A stretch of DNA of 64,000 nt from Flavobacterium urumqiense. Lineage in GTDB: Bacteria; Bacteroidota; Bacteroidia; Flavobacteriales; Flavobacteriaceae. This document shows positions 51,249 to 59,986 of this stretch, piece by piece. The notes below the pieces were generated by a model. The model was not told the origin of the DNA. It worked only from the letters and a program-made list of their open reading frames with translations, and searched no databases. Both the position numbers and the translations under genes were made by a program. The stretch covers positions 62,001-126,000 of the forward strand of contig NZ_FNVP01000001.1 of assembly GCF_900108015.1 (NCBI RefSeq), read 5' to 3'. Numbering within the stretch: the stretch's first letter is position 1; every line of letters begins with the position of its first letter.

Positions 51249-52940
51249 TTATCGAACACCATGCATCATTTTTTTCAAAACTGGTGTCAATGCAAATAAT
51301 ATTACTGCTGCAAGTCCTGTTAAGACCACAAAAACCATAAAAAATTCGAAAAGATTATGAATTTCAAATCCTGCAAAAATAGGATTTGATGCATCTATTT
51401 GATTGGTTGTTAGAATTTGTAATTGCTCCGCTGTTGGAGTAACTGTCTTATCTAAAATAGGTTGTAATTCAATCCCTAATTCTTTTGCTTTAATAAATTT
51501 ATCTCCCGTTGCAGGAATAATTGAACCTAAAGTTCCTGCTAACGCGTATCCTGCTGCATTGGATAAAAAGAAAACCCCGAATAAAAGAGAAGAAAAACGT
51601 TTTGGAGATAATTTCCCTACCAATGACAATCCAATTGGCGACAAACATAATTCAGCAAAAGTCTGAATTAGGTACATTAAAATTAACCATTTGATACCTA
51701 AAAGTCCGCTGTTTCCTAAATCTTTCACATTGTAAGCCAGGATAAAATAACTCAAAGCGATTAACCCTAAACCGATAGCTTGTTTTACGGGCGAAATTGG
51801 TTCTTTTCCAGAAGCTCTCAATTTATCCCAAAGAATACTGAAAGGAAGTGCAAACGAGAATACGAAAAGACCGTTAAAAATTTGAACCATCGACGGTGGC
51901 ATATTCCATCCAAAGAAATTTCTGTCGGTTTGGTTATCCGCGATAAAAGTCAATGAAGATCCCGCTTGTTCAAAAGCTGCCCAGAAGAAAATAATAAAAA
52001 AGGCAACGATATAAATTACGAAAATTCTGTCTCTTTCTATTTTAGTCAGCGAAGTATCTGATATAATTAATCCTGCCAAGGTCAAACCACTTGCATAGAT
52101 AATTGGATAAATTACTGTTTTAATGAAATTTTCACCTCCCAATAAATATCTAAAAGCAAAAAACAAAGCAACAAATGCAATTACTGCCATTACTAAAGAT
52201 TTTGCAGAGAACACCGCTTTTTGCGCTTCTCCTTCTTCAAAATCTGATGCTTCATTTTTAGATGGCAATCCTCCTAAAGGTTTTCCTTCTGGTGTTATCA
52301 CGTATTTATTTTTCAAGAAATAAAACACTAACGTCCCTATTAACATAGCAATAGAAGCAGCAAGAAATCCCCATTTAAAAGCATGAATATCTCTAATTCC
52401 GTTTGCGTCCTTAATATCCCCTATTAATGGGCAAATTAATTGTCCTAGAAAAGCCCCTAAATTTATACCCATGTAGAAAATGGTAAAAGCAGTGTCCAGT
52501 TTACTTTTTTCTTGTTTTGGATACAAACTTCCCACCATGCTTGAAATATTTGGTTTAAAAAAACCGTTCCCAAAAATGATAATCCCTAAAGCCGACCACA
52601 TTAATGTAGTGGCAAGACTTAAGTTTGTACCAAAAATACTAGCACTGGTGAACAATAATAACTGTCCAATAGCCATCATTAAACCTCCAAGTAAAATACA
52701 ATTTCTATTTCCAAAAAAACGATCGGCAACGAATCCTCCTAACATTGGTGTCAAATAACAAAGTCCTAAGAAACCTCCATAAATAATAGAAGCATCTGCC
52801 TCTTTCATCATTAATGAATTGATAAGGAACAGCGTTAAAATTGCCCGCATTCCATAGAAGTTGAAGCGCTCCCACATTTCTGTTCCAAACAATACCCAAA
52901 GTCCTTTTGGATGTGCTGTTTTTACTTGAGTTTCTACCAT
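51249..52940 (-). CDS. POT-family peptide transporter (second of two)
   Basis: A 563-residue paralogue of the preceding POT gene, with EMWERFNFYGMRAIL (ExxERFxFY), KPNISSMVGSLYPKQ and FYMGINLGAFLGQ. It is longer by about 60 residues, mainly a loop near residue 230 (LPSKNEASDFEEGEAQ) and a stretch between helices near the C-terminus. Tandem POT genes suggest different peptide ranges. It lies 45 bases downstream of the DPP-IV gene on the same strand, a likely operon. Confidence 0.93.
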   Translation of the reverse strand: MVETQVKTAHPKGLWVLFGTEMWERFNFYGMRAILTLFLINSLMMKEADASIIYGGFLGLCYLTPMLGGFVADRFFGNRNCILLGGLMMAIGQLLLFTSASIFGTNLSLATTLMWSALGIIIFGNGFFKPNISSMVGSLYPKQEKSKLDTAFTIFYMGINLGAFLGQLICPLIGDIKDANGIRDIHAFKWGFLAASIAMLIGTLVFYFLKNKYVITPEGKPLGGLPSKNEASDFEEGEAQKAVFSAKSLVMAVIAFVALFFAFRYLLGGENFIKTVIYPIIYASGLTLAGLIISDTSLTKIERDRIFVIYIVAFFIIFFWAAFEQAGSSLTFIADNQTDRNFFGWNMPPSMVQIFNGLFVFSFALPFSILWDKLRASGKEPISPVKQAIGLGLIALSYFILAYNVKDLGNSGLLGIKWLILMYLIQTFAELCLSPIGLSLVGKLSPKRFSSLLFGVFFLSNAAGYALAGTLGSIIPATGDKFIKAKELGIELQPILDKTVTPTAEQLQILTTNQIDASNPIFAGFEIHNLFEFFMVFVVLTGLAAVILFALTPVLKKMMHGVR

Positions 52941-52985
52941 ATTGTCGTTTTTTTGTTTTTAAATTGGTTAGTATTTGATTTTGAA

Positions 52986-55154
52986 TTATAAATTTTCTTT
53001 GATAAAATTAGTCATTTTAGTATACAGTTGGATTCTGGTTTTACCGCCATAAATTCCGTGGTTTTTATCAGGATAGATTTGAGAATCAAATTGTTTATTG
53101 GCCTGAATCATTGCTTCCATCATTTGCATAGAATTTTGAACATGCACATTATCGTCTCCTGAACCGTGTATCAATAAAAACTTTCCTTTAAGTTTTTCTA
53201 CATGATTTATTGGAGAATTCTCATCATAACCACTAGCATTTTCTTGTGGTGTTTGCATGTATCTTTCTGTGTAAATACTGTCATAAAATCTCCAATTCGT
53301 TACCGGAGCAACCGCAATGGCCATTTTAAAAACATCATTCCCTTTCATTATACAATTAGAAGCCATAAATCCACCATAACTCCAGCCCCAAATTCCAATA
53401 TTTGATTTGTCAACAAAGGCGTAATTTCCGATCACTTTGGCAGCATCAATTTGATCTTCTACTTCGAATTTACCTAACTGTTTTTGAGTACATTTTTTAA
53501 AATCAGCTCCTTTAAAACCAGTTCCGCGACCATCAACGCAGGCCACAATATAACCTTGTTGTGTTAACATCATAAACCAATACTCGTTAGAACTACCCCA
53601 CTGATTTACTACTTGTTGTGATCCAGGTCCTGAATATTGAATCATAAATACGGGATATTTTTTGGTAGCATCAAAATCTTTTGGTTTCATGATCCAAGCA
53701 TTTAACTCATTTCCTTTTTCTGTTTTCAAAACAAAAAACTCTTTTGAAGGCAAATTATACGCTTTCAATTTTGCAGCTAATGCTTCATTGTTTTCAATAA
53801 CTTGCATTTGTTTACCCGTTTTAGCTTCATTTAACGTGTAGATTGTGGGCTGTGTTGCTGTTGAAAAAGTATTGATATAATATTGATAGTTTGGACTAAA
53901 AACAGCAGCATTTGCCCCAACATTCTTGGTCAGCCTTACTTTGTTTTTTCCGTCAAGACCTATTCTGTAAACATCTCTGTTAATTGAACCATTCTCCACT
54001 GATTGATAAAATACAGTATTGGTTTTTTCATCAAACCCATAATAATTCGTCACTTCCCATTTTCCTGCGGTAACTTGTTTTTTCAGTTTCCCATTTTTAT
54101 CATATAAATAAATATGATTAAAACCGTCTTTTTCACTAGTCCAAATAAAACTATTGTCTTTCAGGAACGTTAAATTATCCGTCACATCTACATACGCTTT
54201 ATCTTTTTCATTCAAAACCACTTTTGCATCTCCTGAATTTCCATCAATAAACAAAACATCTAAATTATCTTGATGACGGTTCAATACCTGTGCTGACAAA
54301 ACATTAGAATTGTTTGTCCATTTCATTCTTGCAATGTAAAAATCATTGTATTTCCCTAAATTAACCTTTTTGGTTGCATTAGCATTTACGTCATAAATAT
54401 GCAAAGAAACTTCTGAATTTTTTTCACCTGCTTTAGGGTATTTGAATGTTTCAACTGTTGGATACAAATCTTTGTGAAAGATTGACATAGAAAATTCCGG
54501 CACTTGACTTTCGTTAAAACGAATGTAAGCTAACTTTTTACTGTCTGTACTCCAATCGAATGCTTTTACGAATGCAAATTCTTCTTCATAAACCCAATCC
54601 GTAATCCCATTGATAATGGCATTTTTCTTGCCATCAGCAGTGATTGGAGATGATTGATTTGAAGCTAAATCGAATACATATAGGTTATTCTCTTTGGCGT
54701 AAGCTATCTTTTTTCCATCAGGAGAAAAAGTTGGTTCCTGAACCTGGAAATCAAATAACTTCTTTAACTGTTTAGTTGCTATGTTATATAAATAATAATC
54801 TGCTGTAAAAGAATGACGAAAAATTTGTTTGGTATTGCAAGCTAGCAAAATCATTTTTTCTTCCGCGTCAAATGTATAACTATCAATCACAGGCAATTCC
54901 TTATGATCTTTAGTGTCAATCAAAACTGCCACTTTTTTCAACGTAGCAAAATCATATAAATTAACCTGCATACTTTTAGAGGCCTGGTCAAAATTTAAAA
55001 CTGAATATTGATTGCTATTTTTCATGGATTGCAATTCATCCATTCCTTCCGCACGAAAAGTGCCATTAAAAACTTCATCAATTGTGATTTTTTGCTGTCC
55101 AAAAACAGTAAAACACAAGAATAAAAGTAAGACTGTAATTCTATTTGAATTCAT
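52986..55154 (-). CDS. S9 dipeptidyl peptidase IV-like protease
   Basis: A 722-residue secreted or periplasmic exopeptidase. Signal peptide MNSNRITVLLLFLCFTVFGQ, an N-terminal beta-propeller (about 25-460), then the alpha/beta hydrolase domain with the triad Ser592 (GWSYGGF), Asp667 (HGSGDDNVH) and His699 (KNHGIYGG). Spacing matches DPP-IV. The propeller carries the WVYEEEF helix that binds the substrate N-terminus in DPP-IV. It removes X-Pro/X-Ala dipeptides, which the POT transporters encoded downstream can import. Confidence 0.93.
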   Translation of the reverse strand: MNSNRITVLLLFLCFTVFGQQKITIDEVFNGTFRAEGMDELQSMKNSNQYSVLNFDQASKSMQVNLYDFATLKKVAVLIDTKDHKELPVIDSYTFDAEEKMILLACNTKQIFRHSFTADYYLYNIATKQLKKLFDFQVQEPTFSPDGKKIAYAKENNLYVFDLASNQSSPITADGKKNAIINGITDWVYEEEFAFVKAFDWSTDSKKLAYIRFNESQVPEFSMSIFHKDLYPTVETFKYPKAGEKNSEVSLHIYDVNANATKKVNLGKYNDFYIARMKWTNNSNVLSAQVLNRHQDNLDVLFIDGNSGDAKVVLNEKDKAYVDVTDNLTFLKDNSFIWTSEKDGFNHIYLYDKNGKLKKQVTAGKWEVTNYYGFDEKTNTVFYQSVENGSINRDVYRIGLDGKNKVRLTKNVGANAAVFSPNYQYYINTFSTATQPTIYTLNEAKTGKQMQVIENNEALAAKLKAYNLPSKEFFVLKTEKGNELNAWIMKPKDFDATKKYPVFMIQYSGPGSQQVVNQWGSSNEYWFMMLTQQGYIVACVDGRGTGFKGADFKKCTQKQLGKFEVEDQIDAAKVIGNYAFVDKSNIGIWGWSYGGFMASNCIMKGNDVFKMAIAVAPVTNWRFYDSIYTERYMQTPQENASGYDENSPINHVEKLKGKFLLIHGSGDDNVHVQNSMQMMEAMIQANKQFDSQIYPDKNHGIYGGKTRIQLYTKMTNFIKENL

Positions 55155-55296
55155 AAGATAGATTTAAAGATAAAAACCGTCAATTTTAGTGAAAAAATTA
55201 CAATTAACGGCTATTTATTATGTTAAATGTAAAAAGCAATATTAAAAACAACAATTTAATGAATATAATTTGAGGTAAATAAAAGCGCTAAAACCG

Positions 55297-55304
55297 TATC
55301 TTTG
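55297..55304 (+). promoter_or_regulatory. HMG-CoA reductase promoter
   Basis: TATCTTTG, an exact TAnnTTTG, with TTTG at 55269-55272, 24 bases upstream. It lies 28 bases before the ATG at 55333. Confidence 0.6.
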
Positions 55305-55332
55305 CAACTAAACATCACATAATCTCTTGAGA

Positions 55333-56649
55333 ATGAATAATGCAGTAACGGGATTTTCTAAATTATCCAAAGAAGAAAAAATAAACTGGATTGCCAACGA
55401 ATACTTTTCTACTCCAACAGAAGCAATCGCATTGCTGAAAAACTATTGGAATTCCGACAAAAAAACACAACAACTACACGATGAATTCATCGAAAATACA
55501 ATCACCAACTTCTATATTCCATTAGGAATTGCGCCAAATTTCTTAATTAACGGCCAATACAGCACTATTCCTATGGCTATTGAAGAGAGTTCTGTAGTAG
55601 CTGCAGCTTCAAAAACGGCTAAATTTTGGTCCACTCGTGGCGGATTTAAAGCAACAGTTATCAATACCGAAAAAATTGGCCAAGTCCACTTTATTTATAA
55701 CGGCGATGTCTCCAAACTCAACTTATTTTTTGCCCAAACCAAAGCTGTCTTTTTTACCGAAACGGAAAGCATTACCAAAAATATGCAAAAAAGAGGTGGT
55801 GGAATTCTCGATATTGTTCTAAACGACAAAACCGACTTGCTGCCAAATTATTTTCAACTTCATGCTACTTTTGAAACTAAAGACAGCATGGGAGCGAATT
55901 TCATCAATTCTTGTTTGGAGCAATTTGCTAAAACATTAAAAGAAGAAGCTTCCACTTATGAATTATTTTCAGAAAAAGAAAAGGACATTCATGTTGTAAT
56001 GAGTATTCTTTCTAATTACGTTCCTAACTGTCTTGTTCGTGCTGAAGTTTCCTGCCCAATTGAGGAATTAACAGAAAAACACATACAGCACCCAAAAGAA
56101 TTTGCCGAGAAATTCGTTCAGGCCGTTCAAATCGCTGAAGTCGAACCCTACCGAGCCGTAACTCACAACAAAGGGATTATGAACGGAATCGATGCAGTGG
56201 TACTTGCTACCGGGAATGACTTCCGTGCTGTCGAAGCAGGAATTCACGCTTATGCCTCTCGAAACGGAAAATATTCCAGTTTGTCGCATGCAAAAATTGA
56301 GAATGGTATTTTTACTTTTTGGCTGGAAATTCCTTTAGCCTTGGGAACTATCGGCGGACTAACCACTTTACATCCTTTGGTGAAATTTTCTCTGGAAATG
56401 CTTAAGAAACCATCTGCAAAGGAATTAATGCAGATTGTGGCCGTTGCAGGTTTAGCTCAAAATTTTGCTGCTTTGCGTTCCTTGACCACAACAGGAATTC
56501 AGGAAGGGCACATGAAAATGCATTTAAACAATATCATTAATCAGTTTGAGGCCACTGACAAGGAACGTGTTTTGATACGAAAGCATTTTAAACACCATGC
56601 CGTTTCCCATAATGCGGTTGTTGACTTTATTGAGAATTTAAGAAAATAA
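55333..56649 (+). CDS. mvaA: hydroxymethylglutaryl-CoA reductase, class II
   Basis: A 438-residue soluble HMG-CoA reductase of the bacterial class II type. It interconverts HMG-CoA and mevalonate; in Flavobacteria the direction is mevalonate synthesis for isoprenoids. EESSVVAAASKTAKFWSTRG (class II signature), GIMNGIDAVVLATGNDFRAV (catalytic Asp region) and ALGTIGGLTTLHPLVKFSLE are present. The ATG at 55333 (MNNAVTGFSKL) fits better than the in-frame TTG two codons upstream. It is followed by a GHMP kinase gene. Confidence 0.94.
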   Translation: MNNAVTGFSKLSKEEKINWIANEYFSTPTEAIALLKNYWNSDKKTQQLHDEFIENTITNFYIPLGIAPNFLINGQYSTIPMAIEESSVVAAASKTAKFWSTRGGFKATVINTEKIGQVHFIYNGDVSKLNLFFAQTKAVFFTETESITKNMQKRGGGILDIVLNDKTDLLPNYFQLHATFETKDSMGANFINSCLEQFAKTLKEEASTYELFSEKEKDIHVVMSILSNYVPNCLVRAEVSCPIEELTEKHIQHPKEFAEKFVQAVQIAEVEPYRAVTHNKGIMNGIDAVVLATGNDFRAVEAGIHAYASRNGKYSSLSHAKIENGIFTFWLEIPLALGTIGGLTTLHPLVKFSLEMLKKPSAKELMQIVAVAGLAQNFAALRSLTTTGIQEGHMKMHLNNIINQFEATDKERVLIRKHFKHHAVSHNAVVDFIENLRK

Positions 56650-56662
56650 TAATCCTTTTTTA

Positions 56663-56740
56663 AGGAGCTATTCCCGCTATACGTTGCAATCTTTTTTCGG
56701 TAAAAACCTAAAAAAAGGATTTCCACTTTTATCGGGGCTA
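56663..56740 (+). repeat. palindromic intergenic element, short form (copy E)
   Basis: AGGAGCTATTCCCGCT and GGATTTCCACTTTTATCGGGG(CTA) flank a diverged hairpin (CTTTTTTCGG and CCTAAAAAAAGG). It lies between two same-strand genes of one pathway, so it may be part of their mRNA. Confidence 0.75.
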
Positions 56741-56751
56741 AAAAAATAAAA

Positions 56752-57669
56752 ATGCAACAAACATTCTACAGTAACGGAAAACTTTTAATCACGGGCGAAT
56801 ATCTTGTTTTGGACGGCGCCAAAGCTTTTGCTTTACCCACCAAATTAGGACAAAATTTAATCGTGGAAAACGGAATCAATCACGAAATTCAATGGAAAAG
56901 TTACGACTCTGATGGTAGCATTTGGTTTGAAGATACCATTTCATTCTCTGATATTTCAAAAGAAAGAAATTTAGAAAGCGAATCCGTTAAATTAACATTA
57001 ATCGCTATTTTACATGAAGCTTTTATATTAAATCCTAATTTTATAAATCTTTCAGAAGGATATATAATCACCACAGAACTTGGGTTTCCTAAAAGTTGGG
57101 GTTTAGGCACCTCATCCACTTTGATAAACAATATTGCACAATGGTTGCAAATTGATGCTTTTACGCTTCTTAAAAACAGTTTCGGAGGAAGTGGCTACGA
57201 TATTGCCTGCGCTCAAAACGACACTCCTATTTTATATCATTTAGAACAAGGAAAACCAATTGTTGAAAAAGTGGTCTTTAATCCGCCATTTACTGAAAAC
57301 ATCTATTTTGTATATCTGAATAAAAAACAAAGCAGTAAAAACGCGATAACGGCATACAACATCAATAAAAAACACAATTTGGTCAGAACTATTACTTTAA
57401 ACGACAAAATAACTTTTGACGCTTTGAAAGCAACTACCCTTAAAACATTTGCTTTAGCGATAGAAAAGCACGAGATTAATATGAGTAACATTTTGGAAAT
57501 GCAAACCGTAAAAGAATCCTTGTTTCCTGATTTTAATGGCACAATAAAAAGCCTTGGCGCTTGGGGAGGTGATTTTGTTATGGCAATTTCGGATAAAAAT
57601 CCTAGCGAATATTTTAGTTCAAAAGGCTACCATACAGTTATTCCTTATGATGAAATGATACTATTTTAA
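56752..57669 (+). CDS. GHMP kinase (mevalonate-pathway candidate)
   Basis: A 305-residue GHMP-fold kinase. YSNGKLLITGEYLVLDGAKA is the N-terminal substrate/dimer segment. SWGLGTSSTLINNIAQWL (about 115-132) is the Pro-Lys-type ATP loop in GxGxSS form. FGGSGYDIACAQNDTPILYH follows. The C-terminal motif is LGAWGGDFVMAISD. It is adjacent to HMG-CoA reductase, so a mevalonate or phosphomevalonate kinase role is likely. I cannot tell which step. Confidence 0.82.
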   Translation: MQQTFYSNGKLLITGEYLVLDGAKAFALPTKLGQNLIVENGINHEIQWKSYDSDGSIWFEDTISFSDISKERNLESESVKLTLIAILHEAFILNPNFINLSEGYIITTELGFPKSWGLGTSSTLINNIAQWLQIDAFTLLKNSFGGSGYDIACAQNDTPILYHLEQGKPIVEKVVFNPPFTENIYFVYLNKKQSSKNAITAYNINKKHNLVRTITLNDKITFDALKATTLKTFALAIEKHEINMSNILEMQTVKESLFPDFNGTIKSLGAWGGDFVMAISDKNPSEYFSSKGYHTVIPYDEMILF

Positions 57670-57719
57670 TTTTCATCTTAAATTCTGTTCAAACTTTAAA
57701 ACAAAACTTTATTAAAAAC

Positions 57720-57756
57720 AAAATCCCGATACACTAAAAATGTATCGGGATTTTTT
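57720..57756. terminator. bidirectional terminator between GHMP kinase and PPIase genes
   Basis: AAAATCCCGATAC and GTATCGGGATTTT form a perfect stem between convergent genes, with T-runs on both strands. Confidence 0.88.
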
Positions 57757-57781
57757 ATTTGAATTAATTACCTGTAAAATA

Positions 57782-59878
57782 TTAGTAATTGAATTGTTTT
57801 CTATTGTCTTCAATTTTAGCACTGCTTTTCAAAGCTGGAATAACTCTGTTCACATCGGAGGCAGCCTGTGCTTTTAATTTAGCCACATATGGAGCATGAT
57901 TTTTCATAGCTGGCGCTTTTATTGTAGTTGTGTTTTTCACAACATAAACTCCAGTATTTCCCTCAATTGGAGCAGAAACTTTGTTTGCAGCTAATGCAAA
58001 TGCATTTCCTACAACTTTAGGCTCTAAACCTGCACCCGCTAACATTGGATTTTCCATAGTTATATCAGATACTTGTTGAATTTTTGCACCAGTAGCTTTT
58101 GCGATAGCTTCTAATGAAGAACCTGTCATTTTAGCTTTGATCAATTCTGCTTTTTTCTTGTTTTTAAGAATCGGCTCTACATAAGGTCTCGCTAACGAAA
58201 CGGTTACTAAACCAGATTTGTCTACATTTTTAAGTTTTGCAATTACATGCCCCAAATTAGCCACTTCAAATCTTTTTACTGCACCAACTTTAGTATCATC
58301 TTCAAATGCCCATCTCACTATAGTTCTTTGATTCCCTAAAGGTCCAAAAGTCTCATCCATAGCTTTCAAAGTTAACGGGGCGGCTACCGTAAGCTTCATG
58401 TCTTTGGCAATTTTACCAAAATCTTTATCAGTTGCGTCCATTTCAAATTTAGTCGCTTGTGTAAATATTTTGTCTGAAGTTGCTTCTGAAGCTTCAATTT
58501 TTTGAGCAACAGTTGCTAAACGAATTCCGTCTTGTTTATCCGTAATTTTAATAATATGAAAACCAAAAGGAGTTTCTACTAACCCAACTTTTCCAATTCC
58601 GTTATTGAAAACAAAATCATTAAAAGGTTTCACCATTTGATTTGGACCAAAATAACCTAAATCACCACCTTGTTGTGCTGAAGAATCATCTGAATTGCTA
58701 AAAGCCAACATCAAGAAACTGTCAGGATTTGCATTCACCTGAGCCAAAATAGATTCTGCTTTAGCTTTCGCTTCTTCTTTTGTTCTTTTCTCTTTTTTGT
58801 TAGGAACTTGTGTTCCTTCATAGCTGATTAAAATATGGCTTGCTTTTGCATTTACACCTGACTTCATTCCCATTGATTTAGAAATACAGTAGTATTTTCC
58901 AAACATATAAGGTCCGTATACTTCACCTGAAGCAAGATTAAATAATCTGTCTGCATCAACTGCCGGTAAATCTTTTTTAGCAATGTAAGTTGAATCGTAA
59001 GGAACATCAGAATTTGAATTCACAAACTCAATTGTATTTGTAGCATTTTTGAATCCTGCCAAAGTATCATTTTTACCAGTTGCCTGATTGTACACTACTC
59101 TTCCGGACAACAATCCGTTTATTTTAGATTTAACCTCATTTTCATCTTCTTTTGAAGCTTTATCTTCAATCAAAACATATTCTACTTCACGAGATTCGTC
59201 AGCTTTAAATTTCTTTTCGTTTTTCTTCATGAAATCTATAATTTCAGTATCAGTCACTTTTACATCACTGTCTTTAATCGTAGAATACAAACCAGCAACG
59301 TAAGCAAAATTTACTTTGTTGGCTTCCATTTCATATTTCATTTTTCCTTCGCTTTCAGTAGTATAAATAGCGGCTTTTATCAAGGTATTGTAAATTTGAT
59401 ATTTGGCATTCAACTCCGCATCTTTCTCTCTATCTTTCAAATATTGAGCTTGTGCTGGATTTGATTTAAAATATTCTTTAAATTTAGCAATATCAAACAT
59501 CCCTGCTGCATTTAAAAATAATGGATTTTTACCAATATTTTCATCTGATTTTAAAACTTCCAATAGGTGTTTTTCACCCACTCTCAATCCTAATTTCTCA
59601 AATTCCGAAGACAATAAAGCTATAGAAACTTCCTGATCCCAAACTCTGTTTGCTGCTGCTGTTGAAGTAATCCCTTGACCACTTTTCTCAACATTGCTTA
59701 CTTTGATTCTGAAATCTTCGAATGCAATATCTTTTCCATTGATACTACCTACATCTTTGGTGCTTTTACCAAAGCCACCTTTACCAATAAGATCTTGTAT
59801 TATAAATGCAAATAATGCAAGTGCAATAACTGCTATCAATAAAGCGGAACGTTGTCTAATTTTTGCTAAAACTGCCAT
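57782..59878 (-). CDS. PpiD/SurA-like periplasmic peptidyl-prolyl isomerase
   Basis: A 698-residue chaperone-isomerase anchored by one N-terminal helix (ALLIAVIALALFAFIIQDLI). A SurA_N/PpiD-like helical domain (about 35-230) precedes a parvulin domain (about 345-460: KASHILISYEGTQVPN, QQGGDLGYFGPNQMVKPFND, VETPFGFHIIKI). The C-terminal part resembles a second degenerate parvulin. It helps fold outer-membrane and secreted proteins. ATG start at 59878. Confidence 0.92.
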   Translation of the reverse strand: MAVLAKIRQRSALLIAVIALALFAFIIQDLIGKGGFGKSTKDVGSINGKDIAFEDFRIKVSNVEKSGQGITSTAAANRVWDQEVSIALLSSEFEKLGLRVGEKHLLEVLKSDENIGKNPLFLNAAGMFDIAKFKEYFKSNPAQAQYLKDREKDAELNAKYQIYNTLIKAAIYTTESEGKMKYEMEANKVNFAYVAGLYSTIKDSDVKVTDTEIIDFMKKNEKKFKADESREVEYVLIEDKASKEDENEVKSKINGLLSGRVVYNQATGKNDTLAGFKNATNTIEFVNSNSDVPYDSTYIAKKDLPAVDADRLFNLASGEVYGPYMFGKYYCISKSMGMKSGVNAKASHILISYEGTQVPNKKEKRTKEEAKAKAESILAQVNANPDSFLMLAFSNSDDSSAQQGGDLGYFGPNQMVKPFNDFVFNNGIGKVGLVETPFGFHIIKITDKQDGIRLATVAQKIEASEATSDKIFTQATKFEMDATDKDFGKIAKDMKLTVAAPLTLKAMDETFGPLGNQRTIVRWAFEDDTKVGAVKRFEVANLGHVIAKLKNVDKSGLVTVSLARPYVEPILKNKKKAELIKAKMTGSSLEAIAKATGAKIQQVSDITMENPMLAGAGLEPKVVGNAFALAANKVSAPIEGNTGVYVVKNTTTIKAPAMKNHAPYVAKLKAQAASDVNRVIPALKSSAKIEDNRKQFNY

Positions 59879-59986
59879 TTCTATTGTTGTTAATTTTTAT
59901 ATTCAATTTGCGAAAATACAATTATCTAATTAATAATTATACTTGTAGCGTGTTATTTTGCAAGAAAATTTAATTTTGTAAAAAAA

